IMG/VR virus record: IMGVR_UViG_3300028384_001275
Location: 1-64,000 of that record
Origin: a virus
Length of the DNA: 64,000 bases
Strand: one strand, 5' to 3'
Positions 17,339-24,895 of this stretch are shown piece after piece. A program made the position numbers and the translations under genes. Under the pieces are notes generated by a model that had not been told where the DNA came from, searched no databases, and was given only the letters and a program-made list of their open reading frames with translations. The first letter of the stretch is position 1, and every line of letters starts with the position of its first letter.

Positions 17339-17345
17339 ATAAATA
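17338..17345 (+). promoter_or_regulatory. Late promoter candidate AATAAATA (cp12)
   Basis: The motif lies within a TTAAATAAATAAT stretch at the hub gene stop, 25 bases upstream of the cp12 ATG. Confidence 0.5.
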
Positions 17346-17369
17346 ATATTATACCTCTAGGAGGGAAAT

Positions 17370-17582
17370 ATGGAAAGCATCGAGAAGCACATCGAGGAAG
17401 ATAAGAAAATCTTAGATAATCCTCAAACTTCGCCTCAGTCTCGTAGACATATTGAGAATCAACTGGATCAACTTGAGAGATTTCAGAAGACACATCCAGG
17501 AGATCACCACGACCCAACTGATTTGGAGTTGTATTGTGAAGATTGGCCAGAAGCAGATGAATGTCGTATCTATGAGGATTGA
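17370..17582 (+). CDS. cp12: CP12-like Calvin cycle inhibitor
   Basis: This 70-residue protein ends LELYCEDWPEADECRIYED. That matches the C-terminal signature of CP12 (YCxxxPEAxECRxYDD), with Cys56 and Cys65 spaced as in the redox-active pair. CP12 holds GAPDH and phosphoribulokinase in an inactive complex, and phage CP12 is thought to divert carbon from the Calvin cycle to the pentose phosphate pathway for nucleotide synthesis. The N-terminal half has no cysteine, so only the C-terminal disulfide can form. A strong Shine-Dalgarno (AGGAGG) precedes the ATG. It sits between two hub genes. Confidence 0.92.
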   Translation: MESIEKHIEEDKKILDNPQTSPQSRRHIENQLDQLERFQKTHPGDHHDPTDLELYCEDWPEADECRIYED

Positions 17583-17626
17583 CAATTAATTGAATAATTA
17601 TTATAATCAACCATGTAGGGGTTGCA

Positions 17627-18088
17627 ATGGAACTCTTTGAAGAACTACTGATTGGTGAATACACAAATAAGAAACAGGCTCAGAGTAATCCTTCTATGTG
17701 GCCTCAGATAAATGTAGAGATCATAAAAAAAGGATTACATACAGTAGAATTTAAGTCTTGGTATAAGTATCAAGGAAAGACAAATGCGTATAGACATTAT
17801 CGTTGGGTCTATACTGTATTGACAGATAATATTGTGACGGTGGAATCGGAGAATTTAATCGACGGTAAACCAACATGTCCTTATATTTTCAAGTATCATA
17901 ATGAAGACGGTTGGTGGCGGGGCACGACTAATGGAGTGTGTCAATTTGGGAATACAAGAGTAATCTCAAGGACAAGATTCAATGGAAAGGAATATAGATC
18001 GATTGATAGTGGTTATCACGCAGAGACTAAAGACTTATTGTGGGGTAAATCGCAGAGAGAAGGAGAGTTTATCTTTTTAGCTAAATAA
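17627..18088 (+). CDS. cpeT: CpeT-like phycobiliprotein lyase
   Basis: This 153-residue protein matches the CpeT/CpcT family (chromophore lyases that attach bilins to phycobiliproteins): QSNPSMWPQINVEI near the start, YRHYRWVYTVLTD, CPYIFKYHNEDGWWRG, and a C-terminal YRSIDSGYHAETKDLLWG. Phage versions are shorter than host CpeT (about 200 residues). It is expected to affect phycobilisome assembly during infection. It follows cp12 within the hub gene block, so both are probably expressed late. Confidence 0.85.
   Translation: MELFEELLIGEYTNKKQAQSNPSMWPQINVEIIKKGLHTVEFKSWYKYQGKTNAYRHYRWVYTVLTDNIVTVESENLIDGKPTCPYIFKYHNEDGWWRGTTNGVCQFGNTRVISRTRFNGKEYRSIDSGYHAETKDLLWGKSQREGEFIFLAK
18081..18087 (+). 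promoter_or_regulatory. Late promoter candidate CTAAATA (gp5)
   Basis: CTAAATA overlaps the cpeT stop codon, 22 bases upstream of the gp5 start. Confidence 0.5.
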
Positions 18089-18108
18089 TTTCACGAAAAA
18101 ACAACGCA

Positions 18109-20820
18109 ATGAAAGCACGGACAGATTATCTCGGTAGAGACGGTTATACATGGTGGGTTGGTGAAGTTGAGTCTGTTTCAGACCCCTCTCAACTGGGACG
18201 TGTCAAGGTGCGTATTCTTGGTTGGTATACAGGTCATAAAGAAAAAGAAGCATATCAGAAGATTATTCCTACTGAGATTCTTCCTTGGGCAAATGTATTG
18301 CTGCCTACTGATAAACCTCAGACTAAAAACACAGGCACTACATCTGAGTTGCAACCTGGTGCATGGGTATTAGGTTTCTTTCTTGATGGTGAAGAAGCAC
18401 AGTTGCCTATCGTTATGGGTGCATTCCGTGGATTTCAGGAGCGGGATCCAGAGAAGAAAACAACGGTTGCAGATGGGACAGAGGCAAGAAAACTAGAAAC
18501 AGTTTCTCCTCAGAAAAAAGATTTAAGTAATCAAGAGAGAAATGATGGTGCATCTTTTAACAAGGTGCAAACTACTACTCCATCAACGCCTGCAGCTGCT
18601 ATAGAAGAGTCTAGAGGTGCTATATCTACTGCTGAGCAAACCTTGCCAGGTAATGCTGTTACCAACCCAATCAAACCTCCTGTCGAGACACATGCTGTTG
18701 CTGATGGTGTTGGTGGTCCTAGTGGTGAAGGATTTTTGACTGATGTTGAGCGTATGCTCACTGAATTGGGCAATATGACTTCATCGATCGCTAAAGGTGG
18801 TGGTGGTTTTACTGCTATTGCAACTGGCAATAAGATTGCTGGTGACCCAATTAGAGAGCATTTGGGTAAGATTGCTAATTTCTTGGCTGGTGGTATCGCT
18901 GGTCTTCTTGCACCGCTTAAAGAATTGCTAGCAAAAATTATTGCTGAAGTTATTAATGAGTTGGTAAAAATTATCAGTAATTTTATACCACTTGGTGTTA
19001 TCAATGCAATTCTCAGTCTAGTCCAAGAGATCTTTGCAATTTTCTGTGCTAAGACTCCAATGTGGCTAGGACTTGTGCAGTCTGCTATTAATGATACAGT
19101 CAACTTTGCCAATAAAATGGCATCACTTGCCATTGATAAAATTGCTGATCTTGTCGATCAAAGTGGTGTCGGTAAAGCAGTAAAAGGTGTCACTGATCGT
19201 ATTTTGAGCGGCATTACTAATGCCATGGAGCGTGTTAAAGGCGTTGCAGGTGATGTATTGTCTGCTATTAATGCAGCGAAGCAGGCAGCAGGTGTTGCAA
19301 GATCAGTCAAAGAGCAAGTTGATATGATCTTTGAGTTTGACTTTACTTCTTTGGATTGGGGATCACTGATTGCTATTATCAAAGCAATCTTGGGTCTTTT
19401 CTTTAAGAAAGATTGTAATAGGAAAATTAAACGACCGAAAGCAAAGGCTTGGTATCCACTAATTGGATCTACAGAATGTAGTAACATTAGTGAGGCAATT
19501 ATTGGCACACCATTTGATACATCACAACAAGCATTTGATGGTGAATCTAAAGGTAGTTTTATTGATCAGTTGTTCCAGGGGTTGAATCCATATCTTATGG
19601 AGGCTCAGACCTTCATGAATGGTGCAAAGATTATTAATGATGCAACTCCTGGCAAGGAAAAGCAGATTAAGTCTGGTCCTGGTGGTGTTTCCACTTTTGA
19701 AGATTCTTTTGGTAATAAGCATACCAATGTCCCAAATAATGAGACAAAGATTATTTCTCGTGATAAGTGTGAAACTATTAAAGGAAATTATGTATTGACA
19801 GTTGAAGGTGACTTCTACCTAAAAGTAATGGGTAATTTCCATGAAGAAGTTACTGGTGCCCACAATGAGCACAATTCTAATGGACCACAGGCAAAATCTG
19901 GTGGATCTGCAAAGAAACCCGATAAAGCATCTGCAGATGATGCAGACAAGAAAAAGTCTAATCTGGACAAGACTGATACTAATGTCACTAAGACTGCTAC
20001 TCAAAGTGACACTTTCAAAAAGAATACTTCTAAGGTTGCAAAGTCTCTTGCTAAGGATGCAAATAAACCTTATGATCTTGCTAGAGAAAGGAGATATACT
20101 TACCTGAAAGCTGATAATGTTGGTGGTTTTTATCCTGTAGATAAAATTCCATATGTAGATGGTGCTGACCATCAGGGTAGGACTCCTACTGGTCCTCAAC
20201 TGTCTGGTAAACTAGAAGATAAAAAGGAGCAGAAGTCTGCAAATCGTATTGAAGGTGATCATGAGATTGCATATACTGGTGAAGTAAAGATTCAAGGATC
20301 TAAGGTTAAACTGACTGGTATTGAAGCAATTCAAATTAATGCTCAAACTGTCAAGACTGAAGCAAATACTATTGAGATGCAGGCAGATGGTGAGATTATT
20401 CAAGAAGCAAACTGGATTACATCATTCCTGAATGCTGGACGATTTGAATTCATCGGTGTCTTTAATCCTTTCTCTGCTATTACTGGTCGCTATAGTTTGG
20501 TTAAGGGCACTATCCTGGATGTGGCAACTGATACGCCTTCTCTAGGTGGATCTCTGACACCTCCTACCTGCACCCGTATTTCTGTAGGCACCACCCAACC
20601 AGCATCGATCAATGACATCACAACAGGTAGCAACGTGGGTATCCATAACACCTTTGTGGCAGCACCTACAGGCACCATCACTGAGTTTGTGCCTAATGGC
20701 ACATTGGTCAATCAGGTGGTGACTGGTATGATCTCAAACGTCGTCGGCACAGGATACGCCGCAACTGGATGCACCTTTGGACCCCATCAGGTCTTTGGCT
20801 TGCCATTGCTCCTAAACTAG
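18109..20820 (+). CDS. gp5: Baseplate central spike/hub protein gp5, lysozyme domain absent
   Basis: This 903-residue protein has a gp5-type N-terminal OB-fold (about residues 12-110): YTWWVGEVESVSDPSQLGRV, then PTEILPWANVLLP and GAWVLGFFLDGEEAQLPIVM, closely resembling T4 gp5. T4 gp5 follows this with a lysozyme domain; here no EGLRLK or TIGIG motif exists. Instead there is a long helical, Ala/Ile-rich region (about 200-430), then a beta-rich region (KVMGNFHEEVTGAHNEH; GEVKIQGSKVKLTG) like the gp5 beta-helix spike. Confidence 0.85.
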   Translation: MKARTDYLGRDGYTWWVGEVESVSDPSQLGRVKVRILGWYTGHKEKEAYQKIIPTEILPWANVLLPTDKPQTKNTGTTSELQPGAWVLGFFLDGEEAQLPIVMGAFRGFQERDPEKKTTVADGTEARKLETVSPQKKDLSNQERNDGASFNKVQTTTPSTPAAAIEESRGAISTAEQTLPGNAVTNPIKPPVETHAVADGVGGPSGEGFLTDVERMLTELGNMTSSIAKGGGGFTAIATGNKIAGDPIREHLGKIANFLAGGIAGLLAPLKELLAKIIAEVINELVKIISNFIPLGVINAILSLVQEIFAIFCAKTPMWLGLVQSAINDTVNFANKMASLAIDKIADLVDQSGVGKAVKGVTDRILSGITNAMERVKGVAGDVLSAINAAKQAAGVARSVKEQVDMIFEFDFTSLDWGSLIAIIKAILGLFFKKDCNRKIKRPKAKAWYPLIGSTECSNISEAIIGTPFDTSQQAFDGESKGSFIDQLFQGLNPYLMEAQTFMNGAKIINDATPGKEKQIKSGPGGVSTFEDSFGNKHTNVPNNETKIISRDKCETIKGNYVLTVEGDFYLKVMGNFHEEVTGAHNEHNSNGPQAKSGGSAKKPDKASADDADKKKSNLDKTDTNVTKTATQSDTFKKNTSKVAKSLAKDANKPYDLARERRYTYLKADNVGGFYPVDKIPYVDGADHQGRTPTGPQLSGKLEDKKEQKSANRIEGDHEIAYTGEVKIQGSKVKLTGIEAIQINAQTVKTEANTIEMQADGEIIQEANWITSFLNAGRFEFIGVFNPFSAITGRYSLVKGTILDVATDTPSLGGSLTPPTCTRISVGTTQPASINDITTGSNVGIHNTFVAAPTGTITEFVPNGTLVNQVVTGMISNVVGTGYAATGCTFGPHQVFGLPLLLN

Positions 20821-20828
20821 GGTATGAT
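20800..20828 (+). promoter_or_regulatory. Sigma70-type promoter upstream of small gene cluster
   Basis: TTGCCA (20800-20805) is followed by a 17-base spacer and TATGAT (20823-20828). It overlaps the end of gp5 and would start transcription within a hairpin just before the 20852 gene. The same TTGCCA box occurs in the promoter at 44172. Confidence 0.5.
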
Positions 20829-20853
20829 ATGGGAGTCCAAGACAGACTCCCAT
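20829..20853 (+). terminator. Hairpin over the start codon of the 20852 gene
   Basis: A perfect 9-bp stem ATGGGAGTC (20829-20837) / GACTCCCAT (20845-20853) with a 7-base loop. There is no T run, so termination is uncertain. The 3' arm includes the first two bases of the next ATG (20852-20854), so it could instead limit translation or mark the 5' end of the transcript. Confidence 0.45.
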
Positions 20854-21049
20854 GATTCCTGACCAAGATTCAGTCCTAGAGCACATCTGGGTCACTATCT
20901 CCGATCGCACCATCAAAATCCTTGATTCTGAAGGATATGACGAGGTGATCAGGTATAAATTTGATATGGAGGGTGCCGAAGGTTTTACTGAAACTATTGC
21001 AGCCTTCAAAGAAAATGTCCCTGAAGATATGGTTACTTACGTCTCATGA
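20852..21049 (+). CDS. Small hypothetical protein
   Basis: A 65-residue acidic protein begins MIPDQDSVLEHIWVTISD. No domain is recognised. First gene of a four-gene ATGA-coupled cluster (20852-22191) transcribed after gp5, with its own candidate promoter and a hairpin at its start. Confidence 0.65.
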   Translation: MIPDQDSVLEHIWVTISDRTIKILDSEGYDEVIRYKFDMEGAEGFTETIAAFKENVPEDMVTYVS

Positions 21050-21297
21050 ATTTGATCTCACTATCACAAGATGAGTTTCAGGAAAACTCATCGTTTGTCT
21101 TTTCTCTCCTTGAAAAAGGACATACGGTAAAGATTGTTACGAGTGGTGGCATGACAGTGCTTATGACACCCATGCAACAACTACAAACCCAACAACCTCA
21201 GATAAATATTCCTAACCCAGAAGAGTTTCAACCCGATCCAGTTGCGGTAAGGGAATATGTAAACGAATCTCTGGAGGAAATGACTGAGAATTTCTAA
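21046..21297 (+). CDS. Small hypothetical protein
   Basis: This 83-residue protein begins MNLISLSQDEFQENSSFVFSL. It has an N-terminal alpha/beta region ending GMTVLMTPMQQ, and a Pro/Gln-rich then acidic C-terminus. The start superficially resembles small antitoxin folds, but no toxin gene is adjacent. It overlaps the previous stop as ATGA. Confidence 0.6.
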   Translation: MNLISLSQDEFQENSSFVFSLLEKGHTVKIVTSGGMTVLMTPMQQLQTQQPQINIPNPEEFQPDPVAVREYVNESLEEMTENF

Positions 21298-21298
21298 C

Positions 21299-21583
21299 AT
21301 GAAGAAGATCCGCATTGAATACAGTTATTCTTATCTCGATCTAGATGATAAGAATTCAATGATTGTGCAAATGTGGACTATTCAGGGGTTACCATTCACT
21401 TTTGAGGAATTGCCTGAAGTGATGCAATCAATGGAAGAAGTCAAGCTTGACGCAGAGACAGGCAGACGTTATACTATGGAAGAGCTCCACAGGGTTAGTG
21501 ATTATCTAATTGCTGAAGAGTGTCATCCAGTGTTGTTTGACTTGTCATGGATGGTTGAAAACTATGAAGAAGTGCCTGACTAA
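21299..21583 (+). CDS. Small acidic hypothetical protein
   Basis: A 94-residue acidic protein begins MKKIRIEYSYSYLDLDD, with beta-like N-terminal and helical C-terminal halves. No recognised family. Its stop codon shares bases with the next start codon (TAATG). Confidence 0.6.
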   Translation: MKKIRIEYSYSYLDLDDKNSMIVQMWTIQGLPFTFEELPEVMQSMEEVKLDAETGRRYTMEELHRVSDYLIAEECHPVLFDLSWMVENYEEVPD

Positions 21584-22191
21584 TGTTTGAGATTGGTAAT
21601 TGGGAAGTTAGTGAGTATGACATCGAAGGTAGCAAGATCTTTGTCATCGATAACTTCTATGCTAATCCTAATGAGGTCTACTCTTTATGTCTAAACCCAC
21701 TTCCAGATTACTGGAAGAAGTCAGATGTCTTGGGTTGGAATTCGGTTAAATACGAAGACCGACGTAAAATTGAATACTATGAAGATCTAGGGATAGTTTA
21801 TGATAAACTATCAAACTTATGTAATCAACCACCCGAAAAACCAAACGTATTCACAACCAACGTAACTAAGTTTATTTGTCCCCAATACAACGACTTTAGT
21901 AAAAAATATTGGTGGCCACATAGAGACATTGGTTACAATGGTATTGTATACTTTGATAACTCTGGCACGAATCTATATGCCAAAGATTCACTTAACCCCT
22001 TATTGCCAGAGTGGGTTTGTCCATGGGTCTCAAAAAGTGAGTGGAATGTTATCCACACTACAGATGCAAGACCAAATAGATGTATACTGTTTGACGGAGC
22101 AATGTTTCCACATGGAATGAATGTTTCAAACCGTAACTACTTTGACAAGTATCGGGTCAATCAAGTATACTTCTTCAAGACGCCACTCTAG
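21583..22191 (+). CDS. DUF6445-like Fe(II)/2OG oxygenase-fold protein
   Basis: This 202-residue protein has the pattern WWPHRDIGYNGIVYFDN (His113-x-Asp115), then FPHGMN (His177) and Arg191. That is the H-x-D...H...R arrangement of Fe(II)/2-oxoglutarate dioxygenases, as in DUF6445-type proteins. Substrate unknown. Its final codons and TAG stop (22189-22191) lie inside the tRNA-Thr gene, an overlap of 10 bases. Confidence 0.7.
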   Translation: MFEIGNWEVSEYDIEGSKIFVIDNFYANPNEVYSLCLNPLPDYWKKSDVLGWNSVKYEDRRKIEYYEDLGIVYDKLSNLCNQPPEKPNVFTTNVTKFICPQYNDFSKKYWWPHRDIGYNGIVYFDNSGTNLYAKDSLNPLLPEWVCPWVSKSEWNVIHTTDARPNRCILFDGAMFPHGMNVSNRNYFDKYRVNQVYFFKTPL

Positions 22192-22255
22192 CTCAGCTGG
22201 ATAGAGCAACGGTTTTGTAAACCGTAGGTCGTCGGTTCAAGTCCGACGAGTGGCT
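22182..22255 (+). tRNA. tRNA-Thr (anticodon TGT)
   Basis: The cloverleaf is complete. The acceptor arms GCCACTC / GAGTGGC (22182-22188 and 22248-22254) pair fully. The D-arm is GCTC...GAGC, the anticodon stem is ACGGT/ACCGT with loop TTTGTAA giving anticodon TGT (reads ACA), and the T-arm is GTCGG-TTCAAGT-CCGAC. No CCA is encoded. The 5' end overlaps the stop of the preceding protein gene. Confidence 0.95.
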
Positions 22256-22258
22256 CTC

Positions 22259-22331
22259 GGGGAATTAGCTCAGTTGGTAGAGCGCCTGCTTTGCAAGCAG
22301 GATGTCAGCGGTTCGAGTCCGCTATTCTCCA
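22259..22331 (+). tRNA. tRNA-Ala (anticodon TGC)
   Basis: Acceptor GGGGAAT pairs with ATTCTCC including a G3:U70 pair, the main alanine identity element. The anticodon stem CCTGC/GCAGG encloses TTTGCAA, anticodon TGC. T-arm: GCGG-TTCGAGT-CCGC. It lies three bases after tRNA-Thr. Confidence 0.95.
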
Positions 22332-22386
22332 TTCACACAAATGCTACGGCAACGTGTGATACCAATGCATTATGCTAGTTTTTATT

Positions 22387-23343
22387 ATGCCAATTTATCG
22401 CGAAATACTAAAATCCTCTCCTACTCCTGAGTGGTTTGAGTCACTCCCTCTCCCCGAGGGTGAGACATGGGTGTGTGTGGGTCGTCAAGAGATCGAGCTT
22501 GACAAACTTACATTGACTAATGATAAAGGTCAAATCACTAACATTGCCCGTGCTAAAGGCACTGACAAAGAGCATTCACAAGAGATTGCTGGTGCTATTA
22601 AAAATAGAGGTGTGTTGCTTGATGCCCAACCCCCTTATGTCACCACCAGTAATCGTCTTATCGATGGTTACACTCGAACTGAGGCAATCAGATCCCTTGG
22701 TTTTGAATCTTGGGTTTACAACGTAGTTGAGCCTAAAGAAGGATTCACTGAGCAAGATGTTTGGGATGACATCGGACTTGGTGCCAATGATCATCCCCCT
22801 GCTAAACGAGCAACTCGATCGGACTTTACTATCCGTCTGAAAGCTCACCTTCAAACCTTGGACCCCTCTAAGATTACTGAAGGTTACTGTCTCGATTGGA
22901 TTGAGCGTATTCCACACTCTTTCTCTAAAGCAGTTGTTAACAGCATTGCTAGCAAGTGCGTAAAATCAGTACGTGCAGCTGCGACCATGGAGTCACTGAC
23001 TGGTAAGGATGTTGCCAAAATCTACAAAAACCAGATTGAAGGTGTGATCGTCCCGATCAACATCTCAGGTAACATTGATTACTTCCGTCGTGCTGCGATG
23101 GAGTCGATGAGGCAAATTTCTATAGGTAAAGATCCTGTGGGAATTACTTATGTGAATGATACGGAAGCAGATGAGTTGGAGTCTGTCCGCAACAGTGCGA
23201 ATTCGCAAGTTGACCGTATTAATGCTGAGTTTGAAGCATTGTTTCAACGTCGGTTGAAGGAAGGTGAGAATTTCAAAGTAGTGCGTCTTAATTACCATGC
23301 ACCTCAAGTGTTGGGAGCTGAGACAAGTCTGATCGAAGCATAA
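22387..23343 (+). CDS. ParB-like nuclease/DNA-binding domain protein
   Basis: This 318-residue protein has a ParB/sulfiredoxin-like N-terminal motif around residues 85-110 (SNRLIDGYTRTEAIRSLG), the G-x-R-R-x-x-A-like signature of ParB N-domains, followed by a helical region with many basic residues (TIRLKAHLQTLD; KSVRAAATMES). Phage ParB-like proteins may act as nucleases or DNA-binding regulators; which applies here is unknown. The ATG at 22387 (MPIYREIL) was chosen; an ATG at 22372 is also in frame. It lies between tRNA-Ala and tRNA-Asn. Confidence 0.7.
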   Translation: MPIYREILKSSPTPEWFESLPLPEGETWVCVGRQEIELDKLTLTNDKGQITNIARAKGTDKEHSQEIAGAIKNRGVLLDAQPPYVTTSNRLIDGYTRTEAIRSLGFESWVYNVVEPKEGFTEQDVWDDIGLGANDHPPAKRATRSDFTIRLKAHLQTLDPSKITEGYCLDWIERIPHSFSKAVVNSIASKCVKSVRAAATMESLTGKDVAKIYKNQIEGVIVPINISGNIDYFRRAAMESMRQISIGKDPVGITYVNDTEADELESVRNSANSQVDRINAEFEALFQRRLKEGENFKVVRLNYHAPQVLGAETSLIEA

Positions 23344-23350
23344 TATATAC

Positions 23351-23368
23351 TGGGACCTTGAGGTCCCA
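23351..23368 (+). terminator. Hairpin between the ParB-like gene and tRNA-Asn
   Basis: A perfect 7-bp stem TGGGACC / GGTCCCA with loop TTGA, three bases before tRNA-Asn. No T run follows, so it may be an RNA-processing or stabilising hairpin rather than a terminator. Confidence 0.45.
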
Positions 23369-23371
23369 CAT

Positions 23372-23443
23372 TCCTCTGTAGCTCAGCGGTAGAGCCATCG
23401 ACTGTTAATCGATTGGTCCCAGGTTCGAATCCTGGCGGGGGAG
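23372..23443 (+). tRNA. tRNA-Asn (anticodon GTT)
   Basis: Acceptor TCCTCTG pairs with CGGGGGA (with G-U pairs). D-arm GCTC...GAGC. The anticodon stem ATCGA/TCGAT encloses CTGTTAA, anticodon GTT. T-arm CCAGG-TTCGAAT-CCTGG. Discriminator base G, as expected for asparagine. Confidence 0.93.
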
Positions 23444-23464
23444 TTAGTCAATTACTTTATGACT

Positions 23465-24106
23465 ATGAAAATTTTTCTGGACACTGCCGACTACAACGCC
23501 ATTGCTGAAAGGTATCCCACTGGATTAGTGGATGGTGTCACAACTAACCCAACACTGGTGCGTAAAGCTGGTGTAAATTATCTTGACTTCATTAAAACAC
23601 TAGCAAATGATTTTGCTTTTGAAAGTATCTCTGCTGAAGTGGATGGTGAGACTCATGATGTGATGCTTGAGAATGCTAATCAGTTTCTTAACATTGATCC
23701 TTCAATCACTATCAAACTACCTCTAACTAAAGAAGGTCTCATCGCCTGTCGTGATCTTTCCGAGAGTGGTATCAAGACTAATGTCACTCTATGTTTCAGT
23801 GCTGCTCAGGCAATTATGGCGGCAAAGGCAGGTGCTACATACATTTCGCCCTTCGTTGGTAGAATGAATGACAATTCTCTCAGTGGTGTCGAGCTTGTCC
23901 GTAGTATTGCTGGACTTTATGCACAACATAGAGTAGAGACTCAGGTCCTTGCAGCATCACTTCGTGACTGTCATCATGTATCACGTTGTTTCCTTTATGG
24001 TGCAGATGTTTGCACTTTGCCTACTAAAGTCTTCGATAAGATGTATAATCATGTCTTGACTGATGCTGGTCTTGCTATCTTCGCTGAGGACTTCAAAGCC
24101 CTGTGA
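23465..24106 (+). CDS. talC: Transaldolase TalC
   Basis: TalC is the small transaldolase that cyanophages use to push carbon through the pentose phosphate pathway, complementing CP12. The 213-residue protein begins MKIFLDTADYNAI, contains GVTTNPTLVRK and the Schiff-base lysine in ITIKLPLT (Lys84), and YISPFVGRMND near residue 130. These are signatures of the TalC/fructose-6-phosphate aldolase group. I chose the ATG at 23465; an in-frame ATG at 23459 would add two residues. Overlaps the next gene by ATG/TGA. Confidence 0.95.
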   Translation: MKIFLDTADYNAIAERYPTGLVDGVTTNPTLVRKAGVNYLDFIKTLANDFAFESISAEVDGETHDVMLENANQFLNIDPSITIKLPLTKEGLIACRDLSESGIKTNVTLCFSAAQAIMAAKAGATYISPFVGRMNDNSLSGVELVRSIAGLYAQHRVETQVLAASLRDCHHVSRCFLYGADVCTLPTKVFDKMYNHVLTDAGLAIFAEDFKAL

Positions 24107-24564
24107 TGTTTCAATATCTTAAAAACTATTCTGATGTATCACAATTTAAGTGGGATAGTGTTATTGAGAAACTTGATACTGATATTCGCTTAAAGCAGTG
24201 GGGATACGCAGGAGAATATAAAGAAGGATCTCTACCAACTCTTATTGCTGAGAGTTGGTGGACTCCCGATAAGTGGGTAGAGTTGCAAGATAAGGTATAT
24301 GATGATTTTGGTATGAATGCTATGCACTCATACATTTCTTTTACGGCAAGCACTACCACTTTGGGTAGACATTGTGATGGTATGAATGTTTTAATCGTGC
24401 AAGCGATTGGACTTACATCATATATGTTTGATGATGGTAGTTTTATTACACTTCGCCCTGGAGATGCTATCTACATACCAAAAGGGGTGTATCATAATCC
24501 ACATCCACATGGACCAAGAGTGTCTCTTAGTTTTTCGGAGGTGAATAATGAAGGGGATGTATAG
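24103..24564 (+). CDS. Cupin/2OG oxygenase-like protein
   Basis: This 153-residue protein has a cupin (double-stranded beta-helix) core: GRHCDGMNVLIVQAIGL (His90-x-Asp92), LRPGDAIYIPKGVYHN (His131) and Arg139. That is the H-x-D...H iron site seen in JmjC- and ROXA-type 2-oxoglutarate oxygenases. It is short for a full JmjC hydroxylase. It follows talC with an ATGA-type overlap. Substrate unknown. Confidence 0.68.
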   Translation: MMFQYLKNYSDVSQFKWDSVIEKLDTDIRLKQWGYAGEYKEGSLPTLIAESWWTPDKWVELQDKVYDDFGMNAMHSYISFTASTTTLGRHCDGMNVLIVQAIGLTSYMFDDGSFITLRPGDAIYIPKGVYHNPHPHGPRVSLSFSEVNNEGDV

Positions 24565-24868
24565 TAGAATATACACCAGTTATGATTTAGGACCAGGGTT
24601 TTGGAATCGTGAATGTCATTTTCAAGATTCTAGTTGTGGTGAATATTGGTTAGATCCATCTGGTAAACTATGGACTATTGATTATACTGGATGTGCAGTC
24701 TTTGGTGATAATGGTAATATTCAAAAGAGTGGATGCAATGGTAAAATATATGTTTCGGGATTGACTCGCGAGATCATTATCATGCCAGCTGAATGGACTG
24801 TTAAATATGCACCATACCCACAAAAGAAAGTATTATTCATCAATGGCATCCTAGAAGGTTATAAATAA
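24548..24868 (+). CDS. Hypothetical cysteine-containing protein
   Basis: This 106-residue, beta-rich protein has four cysteines (in ECHFQD, SCGEYW, GCAVFG and GCNGK) and many aromatic and glycine residues. No family is recognised. It overlaps the cupin-like gene by 17 bases; a start at the ATG at 24557 would remove three residues. A perfect late promoter overlaps its final codons. Confidence 0.55.
   Translation: MKGMYSRIYTSYDLGPGFWNRECHFQDSSCGEYWLDPSGKLWTIDYTGCAVFGDNGNIQKSGCNGKIYVSGLTREIIIMPAEWTVKYAPYPQKKVLFINGILEGYK
24860..24867 (+). promoter_or_regulatory. Late promoter TATAAATA
   Basis: Exact T4 late consensus, 29 bases before the GTG start of the virion gene at 24896, opening the tail-fibre module. 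Confidence 0.75.
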
Positions 24869-24895
24869 AACTGTAGCAAATCGTGTTGAGATTTC

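Noticed and set aside
21046-21297. Possible antitoxin (Phd-like start) in a toxin-antitoxin pair
   Set aside because: The resemblance is weak and neither neighbour looks like a toxin.
22182-23443. Attachment site or integrase near the tRNA cluster
   Set aside because: No integrase gene or direct repeat of the tRNA 3' ends was seen; the tRNAs look like ordinary lytic cyanophage tRNA genes.
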